Source: Bacillus methanolicus PB1 (lineage in GTDB: Bacteria > Bacillota > Bacilli > Bacillales > Cytobacillaceae). Taken from it: a stretch of DNA of 64,000 nt. This document shows, in pieces, positions 44,745 through 54,147 of the stretch. Position 1 is the stretch's first letter. Each line of letters begins with the position of its first letter. The position numbers and the translations under genes are program-made. The stretch is from assembly GCF_000262755.1 (NCBI RefSeq), contig NZ_AFEU01000003.1, positions 248,001-312,000 on the forward strand, read 5' to 3'. The notes beneath the pieces were generated by a model. The model was not told the origin of the DNA, did no database searches, and was given only the letters and a program-made list of their open reading frames with translations.

Positions 44745-44773
44745 ATGTATTTCACGACATTGATTGAAGAAAT

Positions 44774-44813
44774 GGGGCTGCCTCAAAAACAAAAGGTCAG
44801 CCCCGATTTTATT
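44774..44813 (+). terminator. Terminator after the cyclase gene
   Basis: GGGGCTG / CAGCCCC hairpin followed by GATTTTATT; carries the GGTCAGCCCC core seen in other gene-end hairpins. Confidence 0.65.
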
Positions 44814-45013
44814 GTTACCTCTAATTTAGCATCACAATATTAATTAATAGAACACCTTTTTCCAACAGCTCCGGCACGAATATAAGATTGTGAGAATTAC
44901 CTACGTTTTTTACGATAAATTTTTTTTTTTTGCAATTTTCGCAACTTTTTTCTCTTTTTTTTCGTATTATTTGTTGGAGGAATATTTAGCCAAAAAAAGA
45001 AAGAGGGAGAATT

Positions 45014-45952
45014 ATGTCTCAATATGCACTTGAAGTCCGATCATTAACAAAAAGAATTGGAAAAAAGCTGATTGTGGATGATGTTAGTTTTGCCATTGAG
45101 AAAGGAGAAGTATTTGGTCTGCTTGGTCCAAATGGCGCAGGGAAAACGACGATTATCCGCATGATCGTCAGTTTAATCAACCGGACAAAAGGAAATGTCG
45201 TCATTAACGGCTATAGTCTCGATGATGATTTTACCTCGGCCATGAGCGAGATTGGTGCGATCGTTGAAAATCCGGAATTCTATAAATATATTAGCGGTTA
45301 TAAAAACTTGCGCCATTATGTCAATATGGCAAAAAGAAAAATTCCTGAATCCCGGATCCAAGAAGTGATCAAACTGGTTGGACTTGAACAATCCATTCAT
45401 CAAAAAGTAAAAACATACTCTCTCGGAATGCGTCAGCGCTTGGGAGTGGCTCAGGCTCTCTTGCACAATCCGTCAATACTCATTTTAGACGAACCTACTA
45501 ACGGGCTCGATCCTCAAGGTATCAGGGAGTTCAGGGAATATCTTCGTACACTTGCCAGCGAAGGAATGTCTGTTTTAGTTTCATCCCATTTACTTTCTGA
45601 AATGCAGTTGATGTGTGACCGTTTTGCGATTATTGAAAAAGGAAAGTTGATACATATTTCCAAAATGAATGAGACAGAGGAAGCAGAAAAAACTGCTCAG
45701 GAGTTTATTTTTGATATAAGTGATCCGGTAAAAGCGGTATCGATCTTAAAAGAACATGGGCTGGACAAAGAATTTAAGGATTTGAATGATCAAAAATTCA
45801 GCCTTGCCCTTCAACGGGAGGAAGTTGCAAAAGCCAATGAATTGCTTGTCACCAATCAAATAAAGGTATATGAGATAAGCAGTAAAAAGGCTACTCTCGA
45901 AGACCGTTTCTTAGAAATTACAAATAAAGAGAACAAGGAGGTACCTGTATGA
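45014..45952 (+). CDS. ABC exporter ATPase (bacitracin/lantibiotic-type)
   Basis: 312 residues: Walker A GPNGAGKTTIIR, signature YSLGMRQRLGVAQAL, Walker B ILILDEPTNGLD and H-loop VSSHLLSEM, of the CcmA/BcrA-type subfamily. Paired with an ABC-2 permease whose start overlaps by 4 bases (ATGA). No sensor kinase or peptide immunity genes adjoin it, so the substrate is unknown. RBS AGAGGGAGA; the upstream region is very T-rich. Confidence 0.9.
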   Translation: MSQYALEVRSLTKRIGKKLIVDDVSFAIEKGEVFGLLGPNGAGKTTIIRMIVSLINRTKGNVVINGYSLDDDFTSAMSEIGAIVENPEFYKYISGYKNLRHYVNMAKRKIPESRIQEVIKLVGLEQSIHQKVKTYSLGMRQRLGVAQALLHNPSILILDEPTNGLDPQGIREFREYLRTLASEGMSVLVSSHLLSEMQLMCDRFAIIEKGKLIHISKMNETEEAEKTAQEFIFDISDPVKAVSILKEHGLDKEFKDLNDQKFSLALQREEVAKANELLVTNQIKVYEISSKKATLEDRFLEITNKENKEVPV

Positions 45953-46893
45953 CCGGTTTACTTCGGAATGAGCTGATGAAAATTTTCTCAAAAAAAGCAA
46001 GCTGGATTTATATGATTATCATCCTGGCTGCTTGTATAGTCGGAGGAATCATTTATCAAAAGGTAGGTCCCGAGCCAAAGGAAAATTGGCGGAAAGAAAT
46101 TGAGGCAGAGATACAGCAACTTGAAAAACAATTAGAAAGTGCTCCTGACGAAGAGAAAGACTGGATCCAAGATCAAATCAAGCAAAATCAACAATATTTG
46201 GATAAAAATGTTAATCCGAATGCTAAAAGCAACTGGCATTACATGAATAGCGTCGTAACAGGAATCAGCTCCCTTGTCACGTTATTTGCGGTTATTGTAT
46301 GCAGTTCCAATGTATCTGCTGAATTTACTGATGGAACGATTAAGCAATTGTTGATCAGACCGCACAAAAGATGGGCAATTCTACTGTCCAAATATATTGC
46401 TGTACTAATCTACTCTCTGTTGCTTGTTCTGGCGTTGATCATGTCAGGGTATTTGGCAGGGTTGATTTTATTTGGCAACGGTGATTTTCATGCAAAAATT
46501 TTTGAAATGAGCGTCGATGGGCAGAAAGAAGCTGTTGTCGGCACCCAATTCTTCTTAAAAATGCTTTATGATCTGCCTGGTTTATTCATCATTACAACCA
46601 TTGCATTCATGCTCTCAACACTGTTTAAGAGCCAGGCACTTGCAGTAGGTATCGGGATTTTTGTTCTATTTTTTTCCACCACAGTAGGTGCGTATATCGT
46701 TGTACTAGCCGAAAAATACGAATGGACAAAGTTTTTAATCTTCCCTCACCTCGATTTAACTATATATGCAGTTCAGGATAAAATCCTTCACGATATCACT
46801 TTGCCGGAATCTTTAGGAATTCTGGCAGTATACTATATCGTATTCATCATTATTACGTTCGTCTTTTTCGAAAGAAGAGATATTAGCATATAG
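45949..46893 (+). CDS. ABC-2 type exporter permease
   Basis: 314 residues: first helix at about 18-38, a long charged extracellular stretch (about 40-95, EIEAEIQQLEKQLESAPDEEKD, part) and then five helices to the C-terminus. Pattern of BcrB/YxlG-like permeases with a coiled extracellular loop. Forms the exporter with the preceding ATPase. Followed by a terminator at 46900-46938. Confidence 0.87.
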   Translation: MTGLLRNELMKIFSKKASWIYMIIILAACIVGGIIYQKVGPEPKENWRKEIEAEIQQLEKQLESAPDEEKDWIQDQIKQNQQYLDKNVNPNAKSNWHYMNSVVTGISSLVTLFAVIVCSSNVSAEFTDGTIKQLLIRPHKRWAILLSKYIAVLIYSLLLVLALIMSGYLAGLILFGNGDFHAKIFEMSVDGQKEAVVGTQFFLKMLYDLPGLFIITTIAFMLSTLFKSQALAVGIGIFVLFFSTTVGAYIVVLAEKYEWTKFLIFPHLDLTIYAVQDKILHDITLPESLGILAVYYIVFIIITFVFFERRDISI

Positions 46894-46899
46894 ATTTGT

Positions 46900-46938
46900 A
46901 AAGGGCAAGACCCCTCCAATGGGAGTCAGCCCTTTTTT
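46900..46938 (+). terminator. Terminator of the ABC exporter operon
   Basis: AAAGGGC / GCCCTTTTTT hairpin, with GGGAGTCAGCCC as in other repeat-like terminators. Confidence 0.75.
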
Positions 46939-47027
46939 AAACCAGAATTCGCAGGAGAAATTTATTCAACGAATTGATTTGTGGCAAGATTCAGAAATTT
47001 GCGGGTCCAAATAAAATATAATCTGCT

Positions 47028-47558
47028 TTATTCGCGAAGGTGTTCGGCAAAGTCGGTTAACGCTTTTTGAAGTCTTTCGTTAGCTTCAGAATCTAACTCA
47101 TACTGATTATCTTCAATCCGTTCAACTTGGGAATCAAGCGTGTATACACCATTCAAAATGGTCGTTGCTCCCAAAGCAGACAAGACCGGTTTTAATGCAT
47201 AATCAATCACGAGAAGATGTCCGAACGTTCCGCCAATAACGAGAGGCAATATGATTTTATTTGCAAAACCTTTTTGCGGAAGCAAGTCTAAATATGTTTT
47301 TAACACTCCCGTAAAAGATGCCTTATAAACAGGTGTTAACACGATGACAGCGTCGGCACTTTCTACCTTCTTATTGGCTATTGCGATTTCAGGACTATCG
47401 AATTTTCCGTAAATTAAATCTTCCGGAGGCAACTCACGGACTTTGATTTGCTCAAACTCAATCCGCTCACGGGTTAAAAAAGCTAAAACTTCATTTTCGA
47501 TCCCGTTTAATCTTGAATTTACTGAAGTTGCCCCTGAAATTATAACTGCTTTTGCCAA
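47028..47558 (-). CDS. NADPH-dependent FMN reductase (SsuE-like)
   Basis: 176-residue flavodoxin-like FMN reductase. FMN-binding ISGATSVNSRLNGI near the start and LTPVYKASFTGVLKTYLDLLPQ (part) in the middle are typical of SsuE/MsuE. It supplies FMNH2 to flavin monooxygenases that release sulfur from sulfonates and other organosulfur compounds. Third gene of an S-box unit, so expressed when methionine/SAM is low. The matching monooxygenase may be the S-box controlled one at 52.5 kb. Confidence 0.87.
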   Translation of the reverse strand: MAKAVIISGATSVNSRLNGIENEVLAFLTRERIEFEQIKVRELPPEDLIYGKFDSPEIAIANKKVESADAVIVLTPVYKASFTGVLKTYLDLLPQKGFANKIILPLVIGGTFGHLLVIDYALKPVLSALGATTILNGVYTLDSQVERIEDNQYELDSEANERLQKALTDFAEHLRE

Positions 47559-47601
47559 AAAAACTCCACTCCTTATTTGATAAATTTTGAAAAATCATTT
47601 C

Positions 47602-47772
47602 TTATTTCTTTACTTCAAGCTTCTTATTTTTCGCAAGAGGAAACCGTTTCTTTTCGGTAATATCGATTTGCGTAATTTCACTATCGTGTACGGTGATCAC
47701 CACGCAGCCATACTCCAGTTTGTCCAGCGATGACAGTATATATTTGATTTTCTCTTCATCTAATTGTTTCAT
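47602..47772 (-). CDS. yezD: YezD-family small protein
   Basis: 56 residues (MKQLDEEKIKYILSSLDKLE, then YGCVVITVHDSEITQIDITEKKRF, part). This matches the YezD/DUF2292 family of small cytoplasmic proteins seen next to sulfur-assimilation genes in Firmicutes and often under S-box control. Role unknown. It lies between the SsuE-like gene and another small gene in the S-box operon. Confidence 0.8.
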   Translation of the reverse strand: MKQLDEEKIKYILSSLDKLEYGCVVITVHDSEITQIDITEKKRFPLAKNKKLEVKK

Positions 47773-47817
47773 AGCAGCCCCCTTGGTAAGATATTTTTGA
47801 TACTTGCAAGTCTAATT

Positions 47818-47976
47818 TCAACCATTTTTCATTAAATCACGGTATTCTTTCTCAAGTTCCGATAAAGTCAGCCTATTCAAATAATGAAGATCTCCAATAT
47901 AGCGGCCTGAGTTAACCAAGAACGAAATTAGAAAACCTTTCCTCTTTTTGATTGCTTCCTGTAAAATCGTTGCCAT
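47818..47976 (-). CDS. Small basic protein, FbpA-like
   Basis: 52 residues (MATILQEAIKKRKGFLISFL, then LNRLTLSELEKEY). The LTLSELEKEY ending and basic start resemble the small FbpA-type (Fur-regulated basic) proteins of Bacillus; here control is by an S-box rather than Fur. Perfect GGAGGA RBS. First gene of the operon. Function unknown. Confidence 0.65.
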   Translation of the reverse strand: MATILQEAIKKRKGFLISFLVNSGRYIGDLHYLNRLTLSELEKEYRDLMKNG

Positions 47977-48128
47977 GAAACATTCCTCCATTTTTGGTTA
48001 TTTTCAACCCATCACGGACTGAATGATATTTTTTTCCGGGCACCAATAGCAACAAATTTCTGATTGATTTACTTCATTAATCCTATGATATCCAATATAA
48101 ATAGTCGGTTTTATTTTCAAAAATAAAA

Positions 48129-48273
48129 CCTCTTCTTGGATAAGAAGAGGCGAAAGAATACAATCTTTTTGCTCTTCTTATCTTTCAAGCTGTCGCTTGC
48201 TGGAATTGGCACAGTACTTTAAAGTCTGTTGCCGAGGCTTCACCGGGCCAGTCCCTCCACCTCTCTTGATAAG
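48129..48273 (-). promoter_or_regulatory. SAM-I (S-box) riboswitch of the fbpA-like/yezD/ssuE unit
   Basis: Aptamer from CTTATCAAGAGAGG (48260-48273) through GGGACTGGCCCGG, GGCAACAGACTTTAAAG, GTACTGTGCCAATTCC and GCTTGAAAGATAAG (48177-48190), then terminator CCTCTTCTTATCCAAGAAGAGG (first arm and loop) with T-run (48125-48150). Confidence 0.95.
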
Positions 48274-48365
48274 AAAACATACGAGAATATTAAACTTGGA
48301 AACAAAACATGATGTCATAATGGGGAGTAATCCCATTCGGTTCATTAACTTTTATTTGATATTAA

Positions 48366-48394
48366 TTTATACCATGGCCTACAATACTGTCAAT
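48366..48394 (-). promoter_or_regulatory. Promoter of the fbpA-like/yezD/ssuE unit
   Basis: TTGACA (48389-48394), 17-base spacer, TATAAA (48366-48371) on the minus strand, upstream of the aptamer. Confidence 0.8.
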
Positions 48395-48455
48395 ATAATT
48401 TTTTAAAAAATTTTGAATTGGTAAAAAAGAAATAGGGGCCAGTTATTTTGTTCGA

Positions 48456-49403
48456 TTATTCCCATGTAACATTTGTCTTTCCGGCTTCATTTATTGTCAG
48501 CTGAAAGACATCAGGCCGAGAATAATGACCATTCACATCAAAATCGAAACGGCTTTTAACAATGTCTTTTAGATCTAAATCCGCAATAAGAATGTCTTCT
48601 TTTCCGTATACCGGTCCGACGATATATTCACCGAGCGGACCGATAATAGCACTTCCTCCGTTGCACATGATTTCCGGTTCTGACTCCAGTTCATCATAGC
48701 AGGCCAAATCTGTCGGGTACATATCTTTTGTCACAAATTGATTGCATGACAAAACGAAACATCTGCCTTCCAGGGCGATATGCCGAATCGTGGATTGCCA
48801 AACTTCTCTTTCATCAGCTGTAGGCATAAGATAGATTTCAACACCCTTGCTGTACATTGCCATCCGGGCAAGCGGCATATAATTCTCCCAACAGATCAAA
48901 CCGCCCATTTTGCCTATTGAGGTATCAAATACAGGAAGCGTGCTTCCATCTCCCTCTCCCCATATAATTCTTTCTGATGCAGTCGGTTTAAGTTTACGAT
49001 GTTTTCCTAACAGATTACCGTCTGGACTGAAATAAAGCACCGTGCAATAAAGGGTTCCGGATAATTGTTCTTTTTCAATCACTCCAATAACGAGATACAC
49101 GCTGTTATCTTTCGCAATGGAACCTAATATTTCCGTTTCTTTACTAGGAACGAAGATCGAATTTTCCCAATACCGATACCAATCTTCCCGTCCTTTTTTC
49201 GACCGGCTCCCTACCACCGTTCCAAATGTCATTCCTCTCGGATAGGCCGGAATATACGCTTCCGGAAATAAAACTAATTTTGCTCCCTTCTTGGCGGCAT
49301 CAGCGGTTAACAATCGGACTTTTTCAATCGTTTTATAAAGGTCCATAATAACTGGCGCCGCTTGTACAACGGCAACTCTTACTTGATTTTTTAAGTTTTC
49401 CAT
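48456..49403 (-). CDS. Nitrilase-superfamily hydrolase (aliphatic nitrilase type)
   Basis: 315 residues from ATG 49403 (GGAG site). Glu-Lys-Cys triad visible: LVLFPEAYIPAYP, KHRKLKPTASERIIWGEGDG (part) and GGLICWENYMPLARM. The spacing and the CWEN motif indicate branch 1 nitrilases, which turn nitriles into carboxylic acids plus ammonia. Substrate unknown. Monocistronic. Confidence 0.88.
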   Translation of the reverse strand: MENLKNQVRVAVVQAAPVIMDLYKTIEKVRLLTADAAKKGAKLVLFPEAYIPAYPRGMTFGTVVGSRSKKGREDWYRYWENSIFVPSKETEILGSIAKDNSVYLVIGVIEKEQLSGTLYCTVLYFSPDGNLLGKHRKLKPTASERIIWGEGDGSTLPVFDTSIGKMGGLICWENYMPLARMAMYSKGVEIYLMPTADEREVWQSTIRHIALEGRCFVLSCNQFVTKDMYPTDLACYDELESEPEIMCNGGSAIIGPLGEYIVGPVYGKEDILIADLDLKDIVKSRFDFDVNGHYSRPDVFQLTINEAGKTNVTWE

Positions 49404-49418
49404 TGAGAACATCTCCAA

Positions 49419-49666
49419 TCAATTTGATGTATAACAACCTTTCAGCATTTCAATTAGGGAATTCCGTTAATTAAAATTGTCAGTTTTTGCATAATCTTAA
49501 TATTTTAAATTTTGCTCTCATTTTACAATTCCATCTGACACAATTCAACAAAATTGCCTTTCAATAGTCATTTTCACTATAGAATAAGAGTAGACTTACA
49601 TTCTATGAAACAAGAACTTTCTTATATTGATGAACAGGAATACGCTGCTGCGGCATAGAATAATTA
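49419..49666. other. Intergenic region upstream of the nitrilase
   Basis: AT-rich; should hold the nitrilase promoter. A 17-codon plus-strand frame (49604-49657) has no RBS and is not called. Confidence 0.4.
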
Positions 49667-49674
49667 TAAATAAA

Positions 49675-51505
49675 GGTAGTGTCAAAAGTTCTATGAAAAC
49701 TCAGTATTGGAAGGATGTGTTCTACCGAAAATAGAGAAAATGCCGCCGCAATCGCTCTTGACAAACACGTCAATGGTTTAATTTTGAACCAACAAGGGCG
49801 AAGGGAACAAAAAGAAGGCACACCAAAGAAGCCCTTGCCAATTCCCATTTTAAACCATTGACTGGTTCGGTTTGTCAAGAGTTCGCTTCGCCGATGCTGG
49901 TAAGGGCTCTGCTAAACAAAAAGTTAGGCAGTTTGCTCTACTAGCCATTGTTGAGCTAAACCAATCAGTTTTGTCCAACGTGCAGGCATATTCGGCAGTT
50001 CTTTTAGTTCTGGAATAACTACAGGCACTTTGCCTTCTAGGGCTGAATGTGGCCGCAAGAAGTTAAAGTAAGCTACAAACAAGGTCACATAAGAAACGGA
50101 TCCGTGATCGGATCCAAATCCGTGTGTCGATCTGTAATTGCCCTTAAATGTTCGATTCAGTCTTTCAATGATTTGTTTTAGCGGTCTGTATTCCGTGGAA
50201 ACCAGGTCTTCGTTGGTTAGTCCAATGACCTGCTTCACATCAAATGTAATACCGTGTTGGGCAAAAAAGTGTTGTGCTAAAAGGTAAATTGGATTGCCAT
50301 CTACGACAAAGGTGAGGTCTTCCGGGATCTCTTTCATCTTCCATAAGACCTCATCAATCGCACGGATGGCAGACACCGTATCACGATTTGGAGAAACAGG
50401 GTAGGACAGAATAATCTTCTTTACCGCATCAAAAAAGAAAAAAAGATAATGCCAACGGCCATTCACCTTTATGTATGTTTCGTCTCCGCAGAATTGATCA
50501 GAGAGCTCATAAGGATAATGATCCACATAAGGTTTGAGCATCAGTGCTACGCTGTTTTCGTAATTCAATATACTCTGGTGAGAGATGTTTACACCGTGAA
50601 CATCCTTCATCAGTGCAGCTGTTTTCCGAGCTGATAGGCCATAGTTAACATGGTAAGTTAAAATGAGTCCTAATGTATGCGGTGACACATGAAGCCTGGA
50701 CAAATCCACTTTTGGCTTCTTAGGTGAATGTTTAGCTAACGGCTGATAATCAATTTGAAACTGACGGAATATGTATCGAACTTTAAAAGACTGAGGATCC
50801 TTTTCGAACTGCTTTTTCTCTTTTTTAGACATTCCTTGCAGTTTCTTTTTGTAATACGGACAGTCATTGTTTTTGCACTTAAATACGAGAAAATCTTTTC
50901 TTTCCTTGATCTTCTCGAGTGTTTTAGAACAGTGTGGGCATTTGAGTACAGCCTCTTTGGCATATTGGTTCTTTTTATTAAACAGACACGCACACACCTT
51001 ACATTGATACTGTCCTTTGCCTCCGTTATTGGCATAAAGATAATCGGACGGAGCACCACACCTTGGACATTTCATGGATGAAGGTACCTTACCTTTTGAA
51101 TGGGAACGCCTCTGAACAGGTTTGAGAGGTTTCCCGTTCTTCTCCAAATATTCTGTGAGAAGAATTTGATAATCAAGCTTTTGTAGAGTTTCAATAATCG
51201 GTAGCTCATCCACCTGAAGTTTTTGATAAGGCTTATTTACAGGCTTTTCTGTTGGCTTATCAAACATGTTTTTTCCAATTAGAAGAGTAAGTAATGTTCG
51301 AATCATTTGATCTTGGTGCTTGATATATTCAAGCAAATAGGTTAATAATTGAGGTAACAACTTGTCACTTCCTTGTTTTAGGATTGGTGTGTGTGTGGTT
51401 ACCTCACTAATACCCTAAAACAATGGGGGTGGCAAGTTTTTTGTTTATAAAACCTTAAATATCAATAAATTATCCAAATTTTATCTAAAAATTTTTGACA
51501 ATACG
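49675..51505 (-). mobile_element. IS6-like insertion sequence, copy 2 (1831 bp)
   Basis: Inverted, equal-length copy of 17082-18912, flanked by an 8-bp target duplication TAAATAAA (49667-49674 and 51506-51513). I noticed one base difference near the non-coding end (GGGAATTGGC against GGAAATTGGC). It inserted just upstream of the DUF3891 gene, about 16 bases from its start. Confidence 0.92.
49924..51360 (-). CDS. IS transposase (copy 2)
   Basis: 478 residues, identical in sequence to the transposase at 17227-18663: N-terminal zinc ribbons and the same Asp-Asp-Glu core. Intact. The two copies are 31 kb apart in opposite orientation. Confidence 0.92.
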   Translation of the reverse strand: MLPQLLTYLLEYIKHQDQMIRTLLTLLIGKNMFDKPTEKPVNKPYQKLQVDELPIIETLQKLDYQILLTEYLEKNGKPLKPVQRRSHSKGKVPSSMKCPRCGAPSDYLYANNGGKGQYQCKVCACLFNKKNQYAKEAVLKCPHCSKTLEKIKERKDFLVFKCKNNDCPYYKKKLQGMSKKEKKQFEKDPQSFKVRYIFRQFQIDYQPLAKHSPKKPKVDLSRLHVSPHTLGLILTYHVNYGLSARKTAALMKDVHGVNISHQSILNYENSVALMLKPYVDHYPYELSDQFCGDETYIKVNGRWHYLFFFFDAVKKIILSYPVSPNRDTVSAIRAIDEVLWKMKEIPEDLTFVVDGNPIYLLAQHFFAQHGITFDVKQVIGLTNEDLVSTEYRPLKQIIERLNRTFKGNYRSTHGFGSDHGSVSYVTLFVAYFNFLRPHSALEGKVPVVIPELKELPNMPARWTKLIGLAQQWLVEQTA

Positions 51506-51528
51506 TAAATAAAAGAAGGGGGTATCAC

Positions 51529-52296
51529 ATGATTGTCTATGAAAGAGAAAGTGATTTTGTCATGGTGACTCAGGATGATCATGCAAGAGTTTCAGGTAAA
51601 TTTGCAAAAGCTTGGCGGAACGAATATTTTATTGCATTGGATCGAAAAGAAGATGTTGAGCTTGCTGTTTTTGAACATGACCGGGGATGGATCGATCTTG
51701 ATGAAACACCATTTTGGAATGACGAAAAGCAGCTGCCCTTCTCCTTCCGTGATTTCCCGTTAACCCCTAGATTTGTTTTTTATAAAAAAGGTATTGACGA
51801 GGTAGAGAGCAAAAATAAATATGCTGCATTATTGTGCAGTTTACAATATACAACCTTGTTTGAAATGATTCAAGACGATGCCGTACCGGCTTTTTTATAC
51901 TCCGAATACGAAAGGCAGCATAGACTTATCAATGATTTGAATCTAACCGATAACTCCGCACAGGAAATGATCAAATTTCATTTACAAATCCTTCGCTTTT
52001 GCGATGATCTGTCTTTATACATTTGTATGTATGAACCGATGGTACAGCATTCTGATGCGGAATGGTTTTCTAAAGGATTCAGTCAACGGTTTTCATTTTT
52101 TAATCATGAAAAAATCACGCTCGAATGGGCTGAAAAAGAAAAAGTGATCCTTTCTCATTTTCCATTTTCTTCTGAAGTTGTTGTAAAAGTGCCATTAAAA
52201 GAAGTCAATAAAGCTGATATAGCGAAAAACGGCCTTTCAAAAGCGTACAAACATGCACCGAAAAAAGAACGAGCGGTTCGATTCATACCAAAATGA
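51529..52296 (+). CDS. DUF3891-family protein
   Basis: 255-residue soluble protein (MIVYERESDFVMVTQDDHAR; HDRGWIDLDETPFWN; FHLQILRFCDDLSLYICMYEP, part). The His/Asp-rich pattern TQDDHAR...EHDRGW recalls a metal-binding HD-like helical fold; the family is DUF3891, without a known reaction. The RBS GGGGG lies in the few bases left between the IS and the gene, so the native promoter has been displaced. Confidence 0.75.
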   Translation: MIVYERESDFVMVTQDDHARVSGKFAKAWRNEYFIALDRKEDVELAVFEHDRGWIDLDETPFWNDEKQLPFSFRDFPLTPRFVFYKKGIDEVESKNKYAALLCSLQYTTLFEMIQDDAVPAFLYSEYERQHRLINDLNLTDNSAQEMIKFHLQILRFCDDLSLYICMYEPMVQHSDAEWFSKGFSQRFSFFNHEKITLEWAEKEKVILSHFPFSSEVVVKVPLKEVNKADIAKNGLSKAYKHAPKKERAVRFIPK

Positions 52297-52377
52297 TTCT
52301 GGTTACATCCGGCTTCCACAACTTTTGAAAGCGGTTGCAATAATTTTAAACTAGATCCCTGCTAATGTTTGAGAGAG

Positions 52378-52430
52378 CCTCTTCAACATGCGGGGATGGG
52401 CAATCCTACACATGTTGAAGAGGTTATTCT
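52378..52430. terminator. Bidirectional terminator
   Basis: Perfect 13-bp arms CCTCTTCAACATG / CATGTTGAAGAGG between convergent genes. Confidence 0.85.
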
Positions 52431-52464
52431 TTTTGCCTGCACAATTATTTTGTTTCTTTGCCGT

Positions 52465-53859
52465 TTAGTTTTTAACAGTAGAATAGGTCCCTCTATATTG
52501 GCTGCCAGGATGATCTTCGGGCAATAAACTGCTTCCATGGTCAAAAAGTTTTTCCCTTAATGTACCATGTTTATATTCTGTTTTGTAAAGGCCGCGCTTT
52601 TGCAGGATTGGCACGACTAAACCGATAAAATCCTCCAGGCTTCCTGGTGTAACAAGGTGGTTAAGGTTAAATCCGTCAACACCGGATGCTTCAAATTGAT
52701 ATTGGATGGCGTCTGCTACTTCCGTTGGATTTCCGACGATAACTTGCTCCCGGTCAATATTTTCGAGCCTGGAAAGTGCTTCACCGACTTTTAGTTTTTT
52801 CGATGCATCCTTTGTCAAGGATGCTGCTTTATAATGTCCGTGTTCTGTCGGTTTAAATTCAAAAGGCTGATCCAAATCTGATTTTTCATACCGCGACAAA
52901 TCATAACCGCTCGCCCCGCCAAATTGCGCTTTTGCAGCATCCGGGCTCCAAAGGCGGTTTAATTCCTGATATTTTCGTTCCGCTTCCTCAGTTGTTTCGC
53001 CCACAATTACTGTAAGGAAAGAAAACACTTTAATATTGTCAGGGTTCCGGCCATATTTTTCGGCACGTTTTTTAATATCCTCTGTATAGAACCTGATCCT
53101 CTCAGGTGTTGGCCCTCCAACAAATACACATTCCGCATGCTTTGCAGCACATTCCCTTCCCCGTTCGGATACCCCGGCCTGATATAGAACAGGCGTACGC
53201 TGCAAAGAAGGTTCACTTAAATGCGGGCCTTCCACATGAAAAAATTCTCCTGAATGGTTGATTTCATGGACTTTTGAAGGGTCTATCAAAACACCTTTCT
53301 TAACATCCTCAATTACAGCCCCATCTTCCCAGCTTGATTCCCATAATTTATAACAAACTTCCAAATACTCATCCGCAATATCATAACGCCGGTCATGTCT
53401 AATCATCTCCTGCAGACCGAAATTCCTTGCTGCATTAGGCAGATAGGAAGTAACAACATTCCACGCGATTCTTCCTTGCGTCAAATGGTCCAAAGTGGAA
53501 AAACGTCTTGCATGGGCAAAAGGAGGTTCATATGTCGTACTAACCGTAAAGGCAAACGATAAATGTTTTGTCACGCTTGCCATAACCGGTATGACAAGTG
53601 CAGCGTCAATTAAAGGAATTTGCATACCATCACGTATGGACGGTTCCTTGCTTTGTTTATATGTATCATAGACTCCCAGTACATCGGCAAAAAAGACTGC
53701 GTCAAACTTACCCCGTTCTAACAACTTAGCCATTTCAATCCAATAATCAAGTTCCTTGTAACGTCTCTGTCTTTTGCTTTCCGGATGTTTCCACAGCCCA
53801 TGAGAATTATGCATCGCACTTGTCATTTCAAACGCATTCAAAATAATTTGTTTTCCCAT
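52465..53859 (-). CDS. Flavin monooxygenase, NtaA/SnaA/DszA family
   Basis: 464-residue bacterial-luciferase-like monooxygenase that uses FMNH2 and O2. Family blocks: ILNAFEMTSAMHNSHGLWKHPES (part), GKFDAVFFADVLGVYD, GRIAWNVVTSYLPNAARNFG and LYQAGVSERGRECAAKHAE. Homologues open nitrilotriacetate, dibenzothiophene sulfone or pristinamycin rings. The S-box leader points to an organosulfur substrate, with the SsuE-like protein at 47 kb as a possible FMNH2 source. Confidence 0.88.
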   Translation of the reverse strand: MGKQIILNAFEMTSAMHNSHGLWKHPESKRQRRYKELDYWIEMAKLLERGKFDAVFFADVLGVYDTYKQSKEPSIRDGMQIPLIDAALVIPVMASVTKHLSFAFTVSTTYEPPFAHARRFSTLDHLTQGRIAWNVVTSYLPNAARNFGLQEMIRHDRRYDIADEYLEVCYKLWESSWEDGAVIEDVKKGVLIDPSKVHEINHSGEFFHVEGPHLSEPSLQRTPVLYQAGVSERGRECAAKHAECVFVGGPTPERIRFYTEDIKKRAEKYGRNPDNIKVFSFLTVIVGETTEEAERKYQELNRLWSPDAAKAQFGGASGYDLSRYEKSDLDQPFEFKPTEHGHYKAASLTKDASKKLKVGEALSRLENIDREQVIVGNPTEVADAIQYQFEASGVDGFNLNHLVTPGSLEDFIGLVVPILQKRGLYKTEYKHGTLREKLFDHGSSLLPEDHPGSQYRGTYSTVKN

Positions 53860-53920
53860 TATCTTCTCCCCGCTTTCGATTCATTTTTCTGTGTCGTATC
53901 CAATTTGACTAAATAAAAAA

Positions 53921-54068
53921 CCCCTTCTTTGAAAAAAGAAGAGGTTCATGAATGAAACTCACTTCTTTTCTCATCTTTCAAGCATTTCGCTTGCTGGAAT
54001 TGGCACAGTACTTGAAAAGCCTGTTGCCGAAGTTTCATCGGGCCAGTCCCTCCACCTCTCTGGATAAG
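53921..54068 (-). promoter_or_regulatory. SAM-I (S-box) riboswitch of the monooxygenase gene
   Basis: CTTATCCAGAGAGG (54055-54068), GGGACTGGCCCGATG, GGCAACAGGCTTTTCAAG, GTACTGTGCCAATTCC, CTTGAAAGATGAG, then terminator CCTCTTC/GAAGGGG with T-run at 53915-53944. Very similar to the S-box at 48.1-48.3 kb. Confidence 0.95.
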
Positions 54069-54147
54069 AAACGAAGATATATTCAGTTATGATAAAAACT
54101 CTGATGCAAGTATAATCCCTGATATTCTATAGATTTTGTTGGTTTTT

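Noticed and set aside
49604-49657. 17-residue plus-strand peptide beside IS copy 2
   Set aside because: No RBS and cut off from any context by the IS.
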